Shown piece by piece: positions 1 through 8,373 of a DNA stretch of 64,000 nucleotides (position 1 is the first letter of the stretch; each line of letters opens with the position of its first letter). A program made the translations under genes and the position numbers. Origin of the DNA: a virus. Where the stretch lies: the IMG/VR virus record IMGVR_UViG_3300030506_000011, positions 1-64,000 of that record; one strand, 5' to 3'. The notes below the pieces were generated by a model. The model saw nothing but the letters and a program-made list of their open reading frames with translations, was not told where the DNA came from and did no database searches.

Positions 1-108
1 AAGAATAGTCAGAACTTGGCCGAGACGCTTACATATCAACGAGGAAGCAGAGTTATTAATCTGCTAACTGAACATGAATACGAACTACTTAAACAACTGA
101 TATTATGA
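1..108 (+). CDS. C-terminal end of an upstream gene (partial)
   Basis: Frame 1 is open from the window edge to a TGA at 106-108, giving the last 35 residues of a protein that starts outside the window. The tail is polar and probably helical (it ends NLLTEHEYELLKQLIL). The stop overlaps the next start as ATGA, the usual junction here, which supports real translation. No function can be assigned. Confidence 0.6.
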   Translation, partial: KNSQNLAETLTYQRGSRVINLLTEHEYELLKQLIL

Positions 109-473
109 AAGATAAGATTAAGAAAGTATTGATTGAACGCAGTATTATGGAGCTACCTCTTAGTTTAAGTGGTGGATATGCTAATGGTTATGTAGGTATG
201 CCTCCTGAACATCCTTGGTTCGGTAAGTATTATACTAATCTTGACGTTTCCATTCACGGTGGGCTTACTTATTCCAACCCGTATTTACCTAATAATATAT
301 ATGATACAACATTGTGGTGGATAGGATTTGATACTAGTCACTACGGCGATACTATAATTACCTGTAATAGAACTTACTGTGAAAATGAATTGAAATCCTT
401 ATATAATCAAGTAGTGGCTGCAATTCCTGGCATATACTGTATTTACGTTGATACTATCTGTCCTAAATTATGA
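105..473 (+). CDS. Hypothetical protein, 122 aa
   Basis: Not recognised. A soluble-looking protein with no signal peptide or membrane segment. The middle is rich in Gly, Tyr, Pro and Trp (MPPEHPWFGKYYTNLD, TTLWWIGFDTSHYGD), and the C-terminal 40 residues include three Cys. The tryptophan/glycine pattern resembles small phage proteins of unknown role that are passed around between phages. ATGA overlaps at both ends tie it to its neighbours in one transcript. Confidence 0.6.
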   Translation: MKDKIKKVLIERSIMELPLSLSGGYANGYVGMPPEHPWFGKYYTNLDVSIHGGLTYSNPYLPNNIYDTTLWWIGFDTSHYGDTIITCNRTYCENELKSLYNQVVAAIPGIYCIYVDTICPKL

Positions 474-607
474 GATTATTCATACCTTTAATCCTGGTAG
501 TCTCCCTGCTCAGCTATTGGTTCTGGTCCACCTATATCAGAAGTGAAAGTAAAAGACGTAGGGATATTAATTCTGACATTGAAAATAAACGCTTTGATGA
601 CTTATGA
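470..607 (+). CDS. Small single-span membrane protein, 45 aa
   Basis: A 45-residue frame with ATGA overlaps to the genes on both sides. Residues 3-22 form one hydrophobic segment (LFIPLILVVSLLSYWFWSTY), followed by a highly charged tail rich in Arg, Lys, Asp and Glu. The layout suggests a membrane-anchored small protein with its tail in the cytoplasm. It could be a lysis accessory or an inhibitor of a host membrane process, but nothing in the sequence decides this. Confidence 0.55.
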   Translation: MRLFIPLILVVSLLSYWFWSTYIRSESKRRRDINSDIENKRFDDL

Positions 608-999
608 AACTAACAAAAAGAGCTGATAGATGGTATGACGAAAACGATAATAGTTGGTCTACAGAAGAATCAGCTACTACATATTCACCTACCTTAACTA
701 ATTGTTATAATTGTAGAGATTGTAATGCTTGTAGTGGTTGTAGTGGTTGTAATGGTTGTAGAGATTGTTATAATTGTAGTAATTGTATTGATTGTAGAGA
801 TTGTATTGATTGTAGTTATTGTGATGATTGTAGTGATTGTATTGCGTGTATTAATTGTATTACTTGTAGTGAGTGTAGTAGTTGCAGTAATTGTACTAAT
901 TTAATAGATTGTGAACCATCGCCCAGACCTAAAATAATTCAAAATGATACTAGACCAGAACTGAATATTAATGATAGAAGGCTAGAACTTGAACTATAA
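604..999 (+). CDS. Cys-x-x repeat protein, copy 1 (131 aa)
   Basis: Unusual low-complexity protein and the first of three paralogues in the window (others at 43053 and 45309). It has a conserved N-terminal segment of about 33 residues (KLTKRADRWYDENDNSW, then TYSPTLTNC), a core with 22 cysteines at exact three-residue spacing plus one more, and a conserved acidic C-terminus (NINDRRLELEL). The intervening residues are mostly N/D/S/G/Y after S/I/R. Strict C-x-x spacing would place all Cys on one face of a solenoid or polyproline-like helix, or form a multi-metal or disulphide ladder. It has no Zn-finger spacing, no signal peptide and no family I can name. The coding DNA is a degenerate 9-base tandem repeat (TGTAGTNATTGT...). 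Confidence 0.85.
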   Translation: MKLTKRADRWYDENDNSWSTEESATTYSPTLTNCYNCRDCNACSGCSGCNGCRDCYNCSNCIDCRDCIDCSYCDDCSDCIACINCITCSECSSCSNCTNLIDCEPSPRPKIIQNDTRPELNINDRRLELEL

Positions 1000-1050
1000 A
1001 ATATGACCTCTTATTTCTTCTAATAAGGCTCTCTTAGGTCATTCTTTTAG

Positions 1051-1080
1051 AAGGAAATATCTCATGTGTTTCCTTTTTTT
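1051..1080 (+). terminator. Rho-independent terminator
   Basis: Stem AAGGAAA (1051-1057) pairs with TTTCCTT (1068-1074) and is followed by a run of T to 1080. It ends the transcript of the small genes at the left edge of the window. Confidence 0.7.
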
Positions 1081-1092
1081 AGCTAATAGTAA

Positions 1093-1120
1093 TTGACAAT
1101 AATCCGTATACCTCTAAACT
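1093..1120 (+). promoter_or_regulatory. Promoter, TTGACA / TAAACT
   Basis: TTGACA at 1093-1098, a 16-base spacer, and TAAACT at 1115-1120. The predicted start of transcription is only about 8 bases before the ATG at 1135. It belongs to a set of TTGACA elements lying 35-42 bases upstream of start codons in this window. Confidence 0.55.
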
Positions 1121-1134
1121 CTTTATTTATCTAA

Positions 1135-1944
1135 ATGTATTCACGTAGTCAGATCATCTCTAAATTAGTCTATAGTATTGACCAACTATCAGCTCAGAAC
1201 TTGGTTGGAGATATACTGGTTACGGCTAAAAGGTCTGATCAGTATGACGGTGAATTTCCTAACAAGTTAAATAAGCTGAATGCCTGCTTAAAGAAGTTGT
1301 TTAGTAAAGGAGTCTCTATCGTAACCAGGTCTGATTCTGGTAAACTACATGCTCATATAGGTGTGGAGATGCCTGGTCCTGTCACTAACTTTGACTGGGT
1401 AGCTTTTGAACAGAGTGAAAGATACTACAATCTATATAAGCATTTTAAAGATAAGGATAGCTTGAAATTCTACAACTATTATACCAAGAAGTATAGAAAT
1501 AGCCTCCCTACTACCTGGCAAGTTATTAATAGTAAACTAATGAGTATAGGTAAAAAGCTGGGTTTAGGTCGAATATTCCTAACCCCTATTAGAAAGAATC
1601 TAACTGCATATAAATGGTATTTAGTATCTAATGTTCCTTATAAAAGAGAAAAGAGAGATAAATACATTAGATTCTTCTTTAGTTGGGGTATGGCGGTAGT
1701 AGATAAATGTCAGATATTAAATAAGTATACTAAAGCATACCGTAATAAGCTCAAGTCATTTGCTGAAGGCTTGCAATTAACTAGTGAATCCTATAATATG
1801 GTTTTAAGAGATGTACTAGGTAATTCCTGGCATTATCGTGTTAATGAATTGATCAAACATATAGATTCTTTAGACTCTTTAGAATTAATCAAATATAATG
1901 AATTAAAGTCAACTGTAGCCCTGCATTTACTTCGTTCTCAATGA
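1135..1944 (+). CDS. Protein with HxH motif, possibly HUH Rep-like (269 aa)
   Basis: Basic protein (many Lys, Arg and Tyr) behind its own promoter. Residues around 72-80 read GKLHAHIGVEMPGP, a hydrophobic-H-x-H pattern like motif 2 of HUH rolling-circle Rep/relaxase proteins and inovirus Gp2-like replication proteins. Candidate catalytic tyrosines occur downstream in YYTKKYRN (about residues 121-128). The overall fold is not confirmed; an alternative is an unrelated phage DNA- or RNA-binding protein. Its stop overlaps the next start (ATGA). Confidence 0.6.
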   Translation: MYSRSQIISKLVYSIDQLSAQNLVGDILVTAKRSDQYDGEFPNKLNKLNACLKKLFSKGVSIVTRSDSGKLHAHIGVEMPGPVTNFDWVAFEQSERYYNLYKHFKDKDSLKFYNYYTKKYRNSLPTTWQVINSKLMSIGKKLGLGRIFLTPIRKNLTAYKWYLVSNVPYKREKRDKYIRFFFSWGMAVVDKCQILNKYTKAYRNKLKSFAEGLQLTSESYNMVLRDVLGNSWHYRVNELIKHIDSLDSLELIKYNELKSTVALHLLRSQ

Positions 1945-2960
1945 ATAAAACATCCTTCTATAAAGGTTTACTAGCTGAGTTAACCAAACTAACCAAACTA
2001 TCTGAACTAGCTAAAGAACCATCTAAAAAACATTGGTATCAGAATCCTTATGTATTAGGAGGATTAGGTATTGGTGCTGGCGCTCTAGGTACTTATGGAT
2101 TGAATAGATATTTTGATAATCCTGCAACAAGCCCAACCCAATCAATTACTACCTCTACTCCTACCACTCCTACCACTCCTGCCCCTACCTCATTTAACTC
2201 TTTGAATAATGGAATAGCTACTGGAGTTGGAGCAGGTTTAGGTGGTTTGGCTGTAAAGAAATGGGGCCTTAATGGAGTATCTGGTGGAGTTGATGCTCTT
2301 AGTGGAATTAATAATATATATGATAGTGTTTCAAATCCTGATAACTTAAGTCCTGGTTTAAGAGCAGTTCAAGGTGTAGGTGGTGCATCTCAAGCAGTAT
2401 TAGGTGGTTTAGGTTTGGCTGGTAAATCTGTTCCTATGGGTGGATTTGGTAGTCTAGGTAGATCAGTATCTATGAGACCAATAACCAACCTTGCCTCCAA
2501 ACTACTACCATCAGCTCTTAGAAGTACTGCCCCAGCTATACAAAGCTTCTTACCAGGTTTTGCTGCACCTCGAGCCATGACTGCTGCTGCTGGTAGTGTA
2601 GCTGCTGTACCGTTATCTGGTGGGGCTGCAGTTCAAGCTTTATTAAATGAAGGAGGAGATAAAGCTCAACAACATTCAGATTTGCTAGGTAGTGTAGCAG
2701 ATAGTCTAGTAGGTACTAAGAATAACCCTGGTATAAGACAGGAACTAAGGTCTGGCGATCCGGCCTTAATCAATGATGCTAAACAAAGATTAAATAGTTT
2801 CTTTAGTTCTGGATCAAATAATCTAGTGACAAGTCCTGGTACATTAGCTAATATAGGTTATAACCCTACTCCTTGGTCTAATAAAGGAAATACTGAGAAT
2901 TTTCAGACTATTGCACATTTACTAGAACAAGTACGTAGAGAGGCAGAGTTAACCAAATAA
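1941..2960 (+). CDS. Gly/Ala-rich putative virion protein (339 aa)
   Basis: First of a run of proteins sharing a short amphipathic N-terminus; here residues 5-20 are SFYKGLLAELTKLTKL. A hydrophobic Gly segment at about 38-54 (VLGGLGIGAGALGTYG) precedes a Thr/Pro linker at about 63-83, and a long Gly/Ala/Ser-rich region with small hydrophobic stretches follows. The composition is typical of ejected or membrane-interacting virion proteins of large phages, but I do not recognise a named family. It overlaps the preceding gene by 4 bases and is 2 bases from the next. Confidence 0.65.
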   Translation: MNKTSFYKGLLAELTKLTKLSELAKEPSKKHWYQNPYVLGGLGIGAGALGTYGLNRYFDNPATSPTQSITTSTPTTPTTPAPTSFNSLNNGIATGVGAGLGGLAVKKWGLNGVSGGVDALSGINNIYDSVSNPDNLSPGLRAVQGVGGASQAVLGGLGLAGKSVPMGGFGSLGRSVSMRPITNLASKLLPSALRSTAPAIQSFLPGFAAPRAMTAAAGSVAAVPLSGGAAVQALLNEGGDKAQQHSDLLGSVADSLVGTKNNPGIRQELRSGDPALINDAKQRLNSFFSSGSNNLVTSPGTLANIGYNPTPWSNKGNTENFQTIAHLLEQVRREAELTK

Positions 2961-2962
2961 TT

Positions 2963-3724
2963 ATGAGTAACTTATATAATGAATTTGTAAGCGGTTTCTT
3001 AAAGCTGGCTGAAGAAGAGAAGTGTGACGTAGATTTCCTCAAAGGCTATATTAAGCAAGCTGATGAAATAGTAGATATTTGGACGCAAGCCTTTGACGTA
3101 CTAGCTAAAGAATCTGGTGACCCTCAATACAAGGTTAAGCTAGCTAATGAGATTATTAGATTTACTCAACTACTACCTCAAATACATAAACAAGCAGATT
3201 TACAAGATACTGAGAAAGGTTATGAAAACTTCCTAGGCGGACTTAATAATGGAGGATTAAGCCAGGGTCAAAATTGGCTGGAGCATCAATCCTGGATGCC
3301 TCAATTTATACAGCAAGCATTACATAACAATCCAAACCTATTATCTAGTCTACTCTCTGGTAGTATGGGTGGTGGTTTAGGAGGACTATTAATTGGTGCA
3401 TTGCTAGGTCATCCAATGTCTGGTCTGATGCTGGGTGGTTTAGGTGGTGCAGCTTCAGGAGCATTCTTAGGTAATCAAGGTATTAGAGATATGTTTAATT
3501 CTGGAGATGGAGTTCCCAAACCTACTCCTCCTCCTCAAGAACTTCCAGACAGGGCTCCTAGTAGTCTGAATCATGGTCCTGACGATCTACCTACTAGTGC
3601 TCCTAGTAATCAGAGTCATGGTGTTATAGAACCAACTCCTACCTCAGCTCCTACTAATAGTATTCCTAATGTTAAACCTATTAGTCCTGTTAATAATGCA
3701 ACAAATACAGTACCACATAAATAA
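2963..3724 (+). CDS. Putative virion protein with N-terminal motif and Gly segment (253 aa)
   Basis: Begins with NEFVSGFLKLAEEE, a version of the F..GFxKLA motif repeated in the adjacent genes. An acidic helical domain spans about residues 15-90. Residues about 130-172 form a Gly/Leu-rich hydrophobic hairpin (two stretches such as GGGLGGLLIGALLG), consistent with glycine-zipper membrane insertion. The last 70 residues are a Pro/Ser/Thr-rich disordered tail. Function unknown; the context suggests a virion or injected protein. Confidence 0.65.
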   Translation: MSNLYNEFVSGFLKLAEEEKCDVDFLKGYIKQADEIVDIWTQAFDVLAKESGDPQYKVKLANEIIRFTQLLPQIHKQADLQDTEKGYENFLGGLNNGGLSQGQNWLEHQSWMPQFIQQALHNNPNLLSSLLSGSMGGGLGGLLIGALLGHPMSGLMLGGLGGAASGAFLGNQGIRDMFNSGDGVPKPTPPPQELPDRAPSSLNHGPDDLPTSAPSNQSHGVIEPTPTSAPTNSIPNVKPISPVNNATNTVPHK

Positions 3725-3728
3725 TCAT

Positions 3729-3941
3729 ATGTTTCTATATCTTACACAAATCCTTAAAGAAGCTAATGAGTTTGGTTTCGCTAATCAACCAAATACAAGT
3801 TTTAGTAATACAAATCCAGCTCCACAATCAGCTTCATTACCTCCTCCTAATCCTGCCCCACGACCTAGTCCTGTTCCTAGTATTGGCGGTATGACACCTA
3901 ATATACAGACAAACAGCCCAGGGTTTACCAGAACTATATGA
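3729..3941 (+). CDS. Short Pro-rich protein (70 aa)
   Basis: The ATG at 3729 follows the previous stop by 4 bases, and the stop overlaps the next start as ATGA; this is preferred over an in-frame start about 60 bases upstream that lies inside the previous gene. The N-terminus MFLYLTQILKEANEFG resembles the short amphipathic leader of the neighbours and is followed by a Pro/Ser/Asn-rich disordered tail. It could be a linker or scaffold-like virion peptide. Confidence 0.5.
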   Translation: MFLYLTQILKEANEFGFANQPNTSFSNTNPAPQSASLPPPNPAPRPSPVPSIGGMTPNIQTNSPGFTRTI

Positions 3942-4849
3942 AACTAGATATTAATGATTTTAGTGAAGGTGTTAAAGATATCCTGGCACTATATAAACAA
4001 GGTAACAATATCTTTGAAATGAAGAGTGGTGATTTATTCCCTCACAACACTTCTCAATCTACCTGGCAGTTCGCCAAGGATAATGGTAATATACATTTCT
4101 CTGATGGTACTCATACTTATAGTTTTAAAGGTGATCTAAGTGAGTATGATACAGAATTGGAGAAGATGCCAGAAGCACCACTACCTAATGTATTTTCCAA
4201 TGCTAAGATTAAGGGTAGGGCTCAGGTACATAGATCAGATCCAGGTAGTATATATTTTACTTTGCAAGAAGGACGAAATAATCCAACCTATACTTTAAAA
4301 CATCAGGGAGATAGTAAATGGAAAGCTATTCCTAAACCTAGAAAAGTCAAAGCCCAACTAAAAGAAACAGTTACTCCTCTTAATGTAAACTTGGAAAAAG
4401 TAAAAGAAGGTATGTTAAAAGAGTTGGAGGAATTCATTAAAGAAGGTGATGGACCAAGTTTTTTTGATAATGCCAATCATGTAATAGGTAGAGGAGTGCA
4501 AGGATTGGCTAATGGAATTACTAAACTTCCTCTATTACCTGGTAGAATTGGTGGAGAAGTACCAGTACAACAATCAGATAACGGTCCAATATCTACTGAG
4601 GGTGCAGGAACTATAGCCGGTAATGCCTTGCTAGCTAGTGGGATAGGTGCTGGTAGTGGTTTATTATATCATTTAGCTAAACGTAATCTGTTAAATACGA
4701 CTCAAGAAAATGCTGAAGAAGATGCAGAAGGTGGAAAACTTGGTAAAAGAGTGATGTTACCAGCTCTAGGTATGGCTGGTTTAAATATAGCTGGTAGACA
4801 GATGCTACCTAACGCTATTAATGATCCTAAATTAAACATATTTCCTTAA
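3938..4849 (+). CDS. Putative virion protein, two-domain (303 aa)
   Basis: Residues 1-140 look like a beta-rich soluble domain (for example STWQFAKDNGNIHFSDGTHT). At about 155-170 an amphipathic segment, KVKEGMLKELEEFIKEG, resembles the motif found at the N-termini of the neighbouring proteins. A Gly/Ala-rich hydrophobic region follows at about 227-247. This suggests a fusion of a small beta domain to one of the motif-bearing hydrophobic proteins. Function unknown. Confidence 0.65.
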   Translation: MKLDINDFSEGVKDILALYKQGNNIFEMKSGDLFPHNTSQSTWQFAKDNGNIHFSDGTHTYSFKGDLSEYDTELEKMPEAPLPNVFSNAKIKGRAQVHRSDPGSIYFTLQEGRNNPTYTLKHQGDSKWKAIPKPRKVKAQLKETVTPLNVNLEKVKEGMLKELEEFIKEGDGPSFFDNANHVIGRGVQGLANGITKLPLLPGRIGGEVPVQQSDNGPISTEGAGTIAGNALLASGIGAGSGLLYHLAKRNLLNTTQENAEEDAEGGKLGKRVMLPALGMAGLNIAGRQMLPNAINDPKLNIFP

Positions 4850-4853
4850 TTAA

Positions 4854-5156
4854 ATGGATATTGATACTATAATGAATCTGGTTAATAATGATAATAACCT
4901 GAGTAGTGAGCAGAAACAGGAATTGAATCAAGCAGAGAATAAACAGAAACTTGAAAAGTTATTATCTAGTGTAGCTGGTTCCGCTATAGGATTGGTAGTT
5001 GCTAAATTTAATGATTTAAGCAAGACTACCCAAGTATTGTTAACACTATTAGGTTTTGGTCTGGGTAGTGTGATTTATGATTATTATCATCGTAGTAAGT
5101 TTGCTAATTACGATGACAAGACTAGAACTTATAAGATTGATACTGATAAATATTAA
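4854..5156 (+). CDS. Small membrane protein (100 aa)
   Basis: Polar, helical N-terminal 35 residues, then two hydrophobic stretches (about 39-51 VAGSAIGLVVAKF and 58-75 TQVLLTLLGFGLGSVIYD) separated by a short polar loop, consistent with a membrane hairpin, then a charged tail. It lies in the putative virion/ejection block. No named family recognised. Confidence 0.6.
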   Translation: MDIDTIMNLVNNDNNLSSEQKQELNQAENKQKLEKLLSSVAGSAIGLVVAKFNDLSKTTQVLLTLLGFGLGSVIYDYYHRSKFANYDDKTRTYKIDTDKY

Positions 5157-5159
5157 TAT

Positions 5160-5498
5160 ATGAATAAAGCTGAATTGATAAAAGAAGCAATCTCTGCTGA
5201 ATTAGCTAAAGAAGGTAAGACATTGTTAGACTTGGAGAGAGCCTTGAGTAAAGAGGCTGGTGGAGGTGGCTTGTTCTTTTCACCAGAATCGTTCACTAAT
5301 GTAGGTAAAGGTCTATTAAATCTTTACGGAGCCTCAGCATTAGCGGTAGGTGCATTAGGAGGTACTGGTGCTTATATGGGGTTGCAGGCTAATGAGGATA
5401 GTACTAATCAACAATTAAAGAAAATCAGGGAAAAACAACAATACGAAGAAGCTACCAGATCTTTAATAGAACATATTAAAAACCCTTCAACTCTATAA
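5160..5498 (+). CDS. Small membrane-associated protein (112 aa)
   Basis: The N-terminus MNKAELIKEAISAELAKEGK again has the Leu/Glu/Lys-rich amphipathic character of the neighbours, with a second copy-like LSKEAGGGG at about 29-37. One Gly/Ala-rich membrane segment at about 58-76 (ASALAVGALGGTGAYMG) and a charged helical C-terminus follow. Probably a minor virion or ejection protein; unassigned. Confidence 0.6.
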   Translation: MNKAELIKEAISAELAKEGKTLLDLERALSKEAGGGGLFFSPESFTNVGKGLLNLYGASALAVGALGGTGAYMGLQANEDSTNQQLKKIREKQQYEEATRSLIEHIKNPSTL

Positions 5499-5500
5499 TT

Positions 5501-5905
5501 ATGCCTAAGAAAAATATTGAGATTAAGAATCGTGAAGACTTCATGCTGCAAGGAACATTGAGTGAGGTACCTTGGGAACCAAAGTCTGAAGAACAGATTC
5601 AGAAAGATTTATTTAAAAGTAGTGACCCGGATAAGATACTTGATGCTTTTGAAACTCAACTAGGTATAAAATCAAATAATGTACCTATTCCTAATGAGAT
5701 CTATAAGTGTATATTTTTAAAACCATGTAGTGATGATGAACATGCTCAATTATTACAAGATTTATATAATAACTCTAGAAGATATAGAGTTTTGAATCGG
5801 TCTGATAATTGGACCCATAAAGGAGATTTGGTAATGTTTGTTGAATATGTTGAAAACCTGGATGTTAAAGCAGAGTTGGAGAAAGAGAAGGAAAACAATA
5901 TATGA
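5501..5905 (+). CDS. Hypothetical acidic soluble protein (134 aa)
   Basis: Soluble and charged, without membrane segments, unlike the hydrophobic genes around it. Features include SEVPWEPKSEEQIQKD near the N-terminus and a Lys/Glu-rich end. Its stop overlaps the next start by 4 bases. I do not recognise the family; a chaperone or partner for the adjacent hydrophobic proteins is possible, from context only. Confidence 0.6.
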   Translation: MPKKNIEIKNREDFMLQGTLSEVPWEPKSEEQIQKDLFKSSDPDKILDAFETQLGIKSNNVPIPNEIYKCIFLKPCSDDEHAQLLQDLYNNSRRYRVLNRSDNWTHKGDLVMFVEYVENLDVKAELEKEKENNI

Positions 5906-6870
5906 ATGAAATTTTAAAGAAAGCTTCAGGCTATACTCCCCCAGAATTGATGTTGTTATCTGCTTTGGGTGGCGGAAGTGTATTTGCCGGACTAAGGTTG
6001 CTCACAGATATGGGGAGTAAATTAAATCCACCTAAAGTAGAGCAAAATAAAATCAAGCTACAATTACCGGAAAATAATGGAATTGCTTCAGTAACTCCTG
6101 GGGAAGCTGGTCCATTACAAGGTTTCGGTAAATCAGCAGAACCAATGCAGCCTGATTGGTATGTTTCTCCTCTCTCAGCCTTAGTAGGTTTGCCTATAGG
6201 ATTCTTAGGAACTAAAGCGCTTTATGACAAATATCAGGAGAATCAAGGAAATGCTCAGATAGCCGAAGCTAAAAAGAATTATACTAAGCAGTTAATGCTA
6301 GCTCAACAAATGAATAAAATGAGTGAAGAAACACCATTAGTAGATGCATTCTGTAAAGCTGCTGCAGAAGAATTGGATAAAGAAGCTGCTTCTTTACTTA
6401 GTTTGACAAAAGGTCTGATAAATAAAGTACCAGGTCTTAATGCTGTAAAAGGTTTCACTAATCAACATAAATGGGTTACCCCTATCGCAGGTTTAGGTGC
6501 ATTAGGTGTGGCTGATAATTATGTAGAACCAACTACTAAATCTTTAACAGAAAATGCACCAAATGCTATGGGATTTGCTCCCTCAGCAGTACCTGGTATT
6601 GATAGTAGTACTATTATGAAGAATCTCCCTACTGATGATGCTAGCTTGTTAAGTGCTGAAGATAGTTTATCTAATAAAGCTTCTAAAGGTGGTAATGCAT
6701 TTGTAAACAAGCTTACTGGTAATTATTGGGGACAGACTAAAGATACTTGGAAGGCATTAGCTGGTTTAGGTACAGCTGGTACATTCGGTATACTATTAAA
6801 TAATCATCTAAAGAAAAAAGAGAAGGAAGAAAAAGCTCAATATCCTGTAGGTGTTGAATATGCAAAATAA
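5902..6870 (+). CDS. Putative virion membrane protein with internal motif copies (322 aa)
   Basis: N-terminal hydrophobic Gly segment (about 14-30), a second at about 90-106 (SPLSALVGLPIGFLGTKA), a central motif EETPLVDAFCKAAAEELDKEA (about 144-162) resembling the neighbours' N-terminal element, then a region like another member of the group and a C-terminal hydrophobic segment before a Lys-rich tail. The arrangement looks like a tandem fusion of two motif-bearing membrane proteins. Function unknown. Confidence 0.65.
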   Translation: MNEILKKASGYTPPELMLLSALGGGSVFAGLRLLTDMGSKLNPPKVEQNKIKLQLPENNGIASVTPGEAGPLQGFGKSAEPMQPDWYVSPLSALVGLPIGFLGTKALYDKYQENQGNAQIAEAKKNYTKQLMLAQQMNKMSEETPLVDAFCKAAAEELDKEAASLLSLTKGLINKVPGLNAVKGFTNQHKWVTPIAGLGALGVADNYVEPTTKSLTENAPNAMGFAPSAVPGIDSSTIMKNLPTDDASLLSAEDSLSNKASKGGNAFVNKLTGNYWGQTKDTWKALAGLGTAGTFGILLNNHLKKKEKEEKAQYPVGVEYAK

Positions 6871-7660
6871 TGCTTTTTATAGAGGAGTACTTAGTGAGAT
6901 AAATAAGTTTGCTCAAGTAACTCCTCCTACACCTCAAATAACACCTTCAGCTCCTAGTCCAGTTATCTCAGGTATTAAGGCACCTCTTCTCTCTCAAACT
7001 CAGCATACAATAAATGATTTTGAAAGTGTTTATCCTAAAGTAGAATCAGCTTTGCCTAATATAGAGAAATCTATTAGTAGTATACCAGATAATCAATTAG
7101 CTTCCACTACTCCTGAGCAATTTAAAAATACAGTCACTCCTTCATTTTCACAGATACTAGCACATCCTATAAATAGTGCTTCATTAGCTGATAATCAAGG
7201 TAAACTTAATGATGTATTTACTAGTTTTCAAAATTTACCTCCTGAACAGCAAGCAGTAGCAATAAATACTATAGGTACTTATCATCCAGATTTAGCCAAA
7301 TTCTTAAGTAGTCAGATAGAGAGAGGAGCTAAATCCAGTTTTAGTAATGCTTCCTGGTCTGATTTAGGTAGTGCTGCTAAACAAGGCCTAACTGGAGATC
7401 ATAAAACATTATCTAGTGTGATGATGCAAGATCCTAAAATAAAGTCTCTAGTCACTAATTCTATGTTAGGGAGGGCTGGAGAACTTAGTGGTCAGTGGTT
7501 AAAGAATAATTGGCAGACTCTGGCTAGTGTGATAGGTGGAACAGCTTTGATAGGTTTGGTGTATAGTATTATGAAAAATACCGCAGCCACAGCCCAAGCT
7601 ACCCAACAAACTCAACAAAATAGTTTACAACCTAGGCTGAATGCTCCACAATCATTATAA
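6860..7660 (+). CDS. Putative virion protein with N-terminal motif (266 aa)
   Basis: The ATG at 6860 is chosen over a GTG nine bases earlier because it puts the conserved motif at the N-terminus: MQNNAFYRGVLSEINKFAQ. The start lies inside the end of the previous gene. A Pro/Thr/Ser-rich segment is followed by a helical domain and one hydrophobic segment at about 220-235 (LASVIGGTALIGLVYSI), then a Gln/Ala/Thr-rich tail. Same architecture as the other members of this block. Confidence 0.65.
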   Translation: MQNNAFYRGVLSEINKFAQVTPPTPQITPSAPSPVISGIKAPLLSQTQHTINDFESVYPKVESALPNIEKSISSIPDNQLASTTPEQFKNTVTPSFSQILAHPINSASLADNQGKLNDVFTSFQNLPPEQQAVAINTIGTYHPDLAKFLSSQIERGAKSSFSNASWSDLGSAAKQGLTGDHKTLSSVMMQDPKIKSLVTNSMLGRAGELSGQWLKNNWQTLASVIGGTALIGLVYSIMKNTAATAQATQQTQQNSLQPRLNAPQSL

Positions 7661-7662
7661 TT

Positions 7663-8361
7663 GTGAACAATCATATAGATCCATTATATAGTTTGCCTAT
7701 TCCAAAGAATGTGCGTGGTTTTTTCGATCCAGAGAAGACTAGGGAATGGTTACATACTAAAGCCTTGGATTCTTTTCAGAAGAAGCTTAATACAATTGAA
7801 AGTCCAGCCTACAAACTAAAAGTAACAGACTTATCTTATAATGCTCCTGAACATTCTCCAACTTATAAAGAACAAAATAAGGCTATAATGGAGAAAAGAG
7901 ATTTGTCCACTCCATTACGAGGTACTTTTCAGATGATAGATAAGAAAACTGGTAATGTATTAGATACCAAAACTACAACTATCGCTCATATCCCCTGGCT
8001 TACTGAAAGGAATACAGTAATCTTACATGGTGCGGAATACTCAGTTGCACATCAACAACGTTTACTACCAGGTGTCTATACTCGTACTAAGGAATCTGGA
8101 GAAGCTGAAGCCCACATCAATGTCTTACCTGGAACTGGAGTAGGTGGCAAAGTAATTTTTTACCCTGACCGTGCATTATTCGTTTATCAAGTTGGAACTA
8201 CTCAAATTAAGCTATATGGATTACTTAAAGAAATGGGCGTATCTGATAGTGAGATGGAGAAAGTTTGGGGTTCTGAAATATTCAATAAAAATAAATCTCA
8301 ATATACTGGACTAGAATTTGATAAATTGTATAATAAAGTCATAGGTAATGAAGAAGAATAA
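7663..8361 (+). CDS. rpoB-N: RNA polymerase beta subunit, N-terminal fragment (232 aa)
   Basis: Residues 86-190 match the start of multisubunit RNA polymerase beta as it occurs in large phages: RGTFQMIDKKTGNVLD, then LTERNTVILHGAEYSV (cellular counterpart TERGTFIINGTERV) and RLLPGVYTRTKESGEAEAHI (counterpart RSPGVYF). The GTG start follows the previous stop by 2 bases. The protein stops at 232 residues, long before the fork, active-site and clamp regions. A later piece of beta is encoded on the minus strand at 21847-22533; the catalytic C-terminal part is not in the window. Whether the pieces assemble post-translationally, as the naturally split subunits of phiKZ-like phages do, is inferred. 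It shares an apparent operon with putative virion proteins, so packaging of the polymerase in the virion is possible. Confidence 0.8.
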   Translation: MNNHIDPLYSLPIPKNVRGFFDPEKTREWLHTKALDSFQKKLNTIESPAYKLKVTDLSYNAPEHSPTYKEQNKAIMEKRDLSTPLRGTFQMIDKKTGNVLDTKTTTIAHIPWLTERNTVILHGAEYSVAHQQRLLPGVYTRTKESGEAEAHINVLPGTGVGGKVIFYPDRALFVYQVGTTQIKLYGLLKEMGVSDSEMEKVWGSEIFNKNKSQYTGLEFDKLYNKVIGNEEE

Positions 8362-8373
8362 CTACTCAAATAT

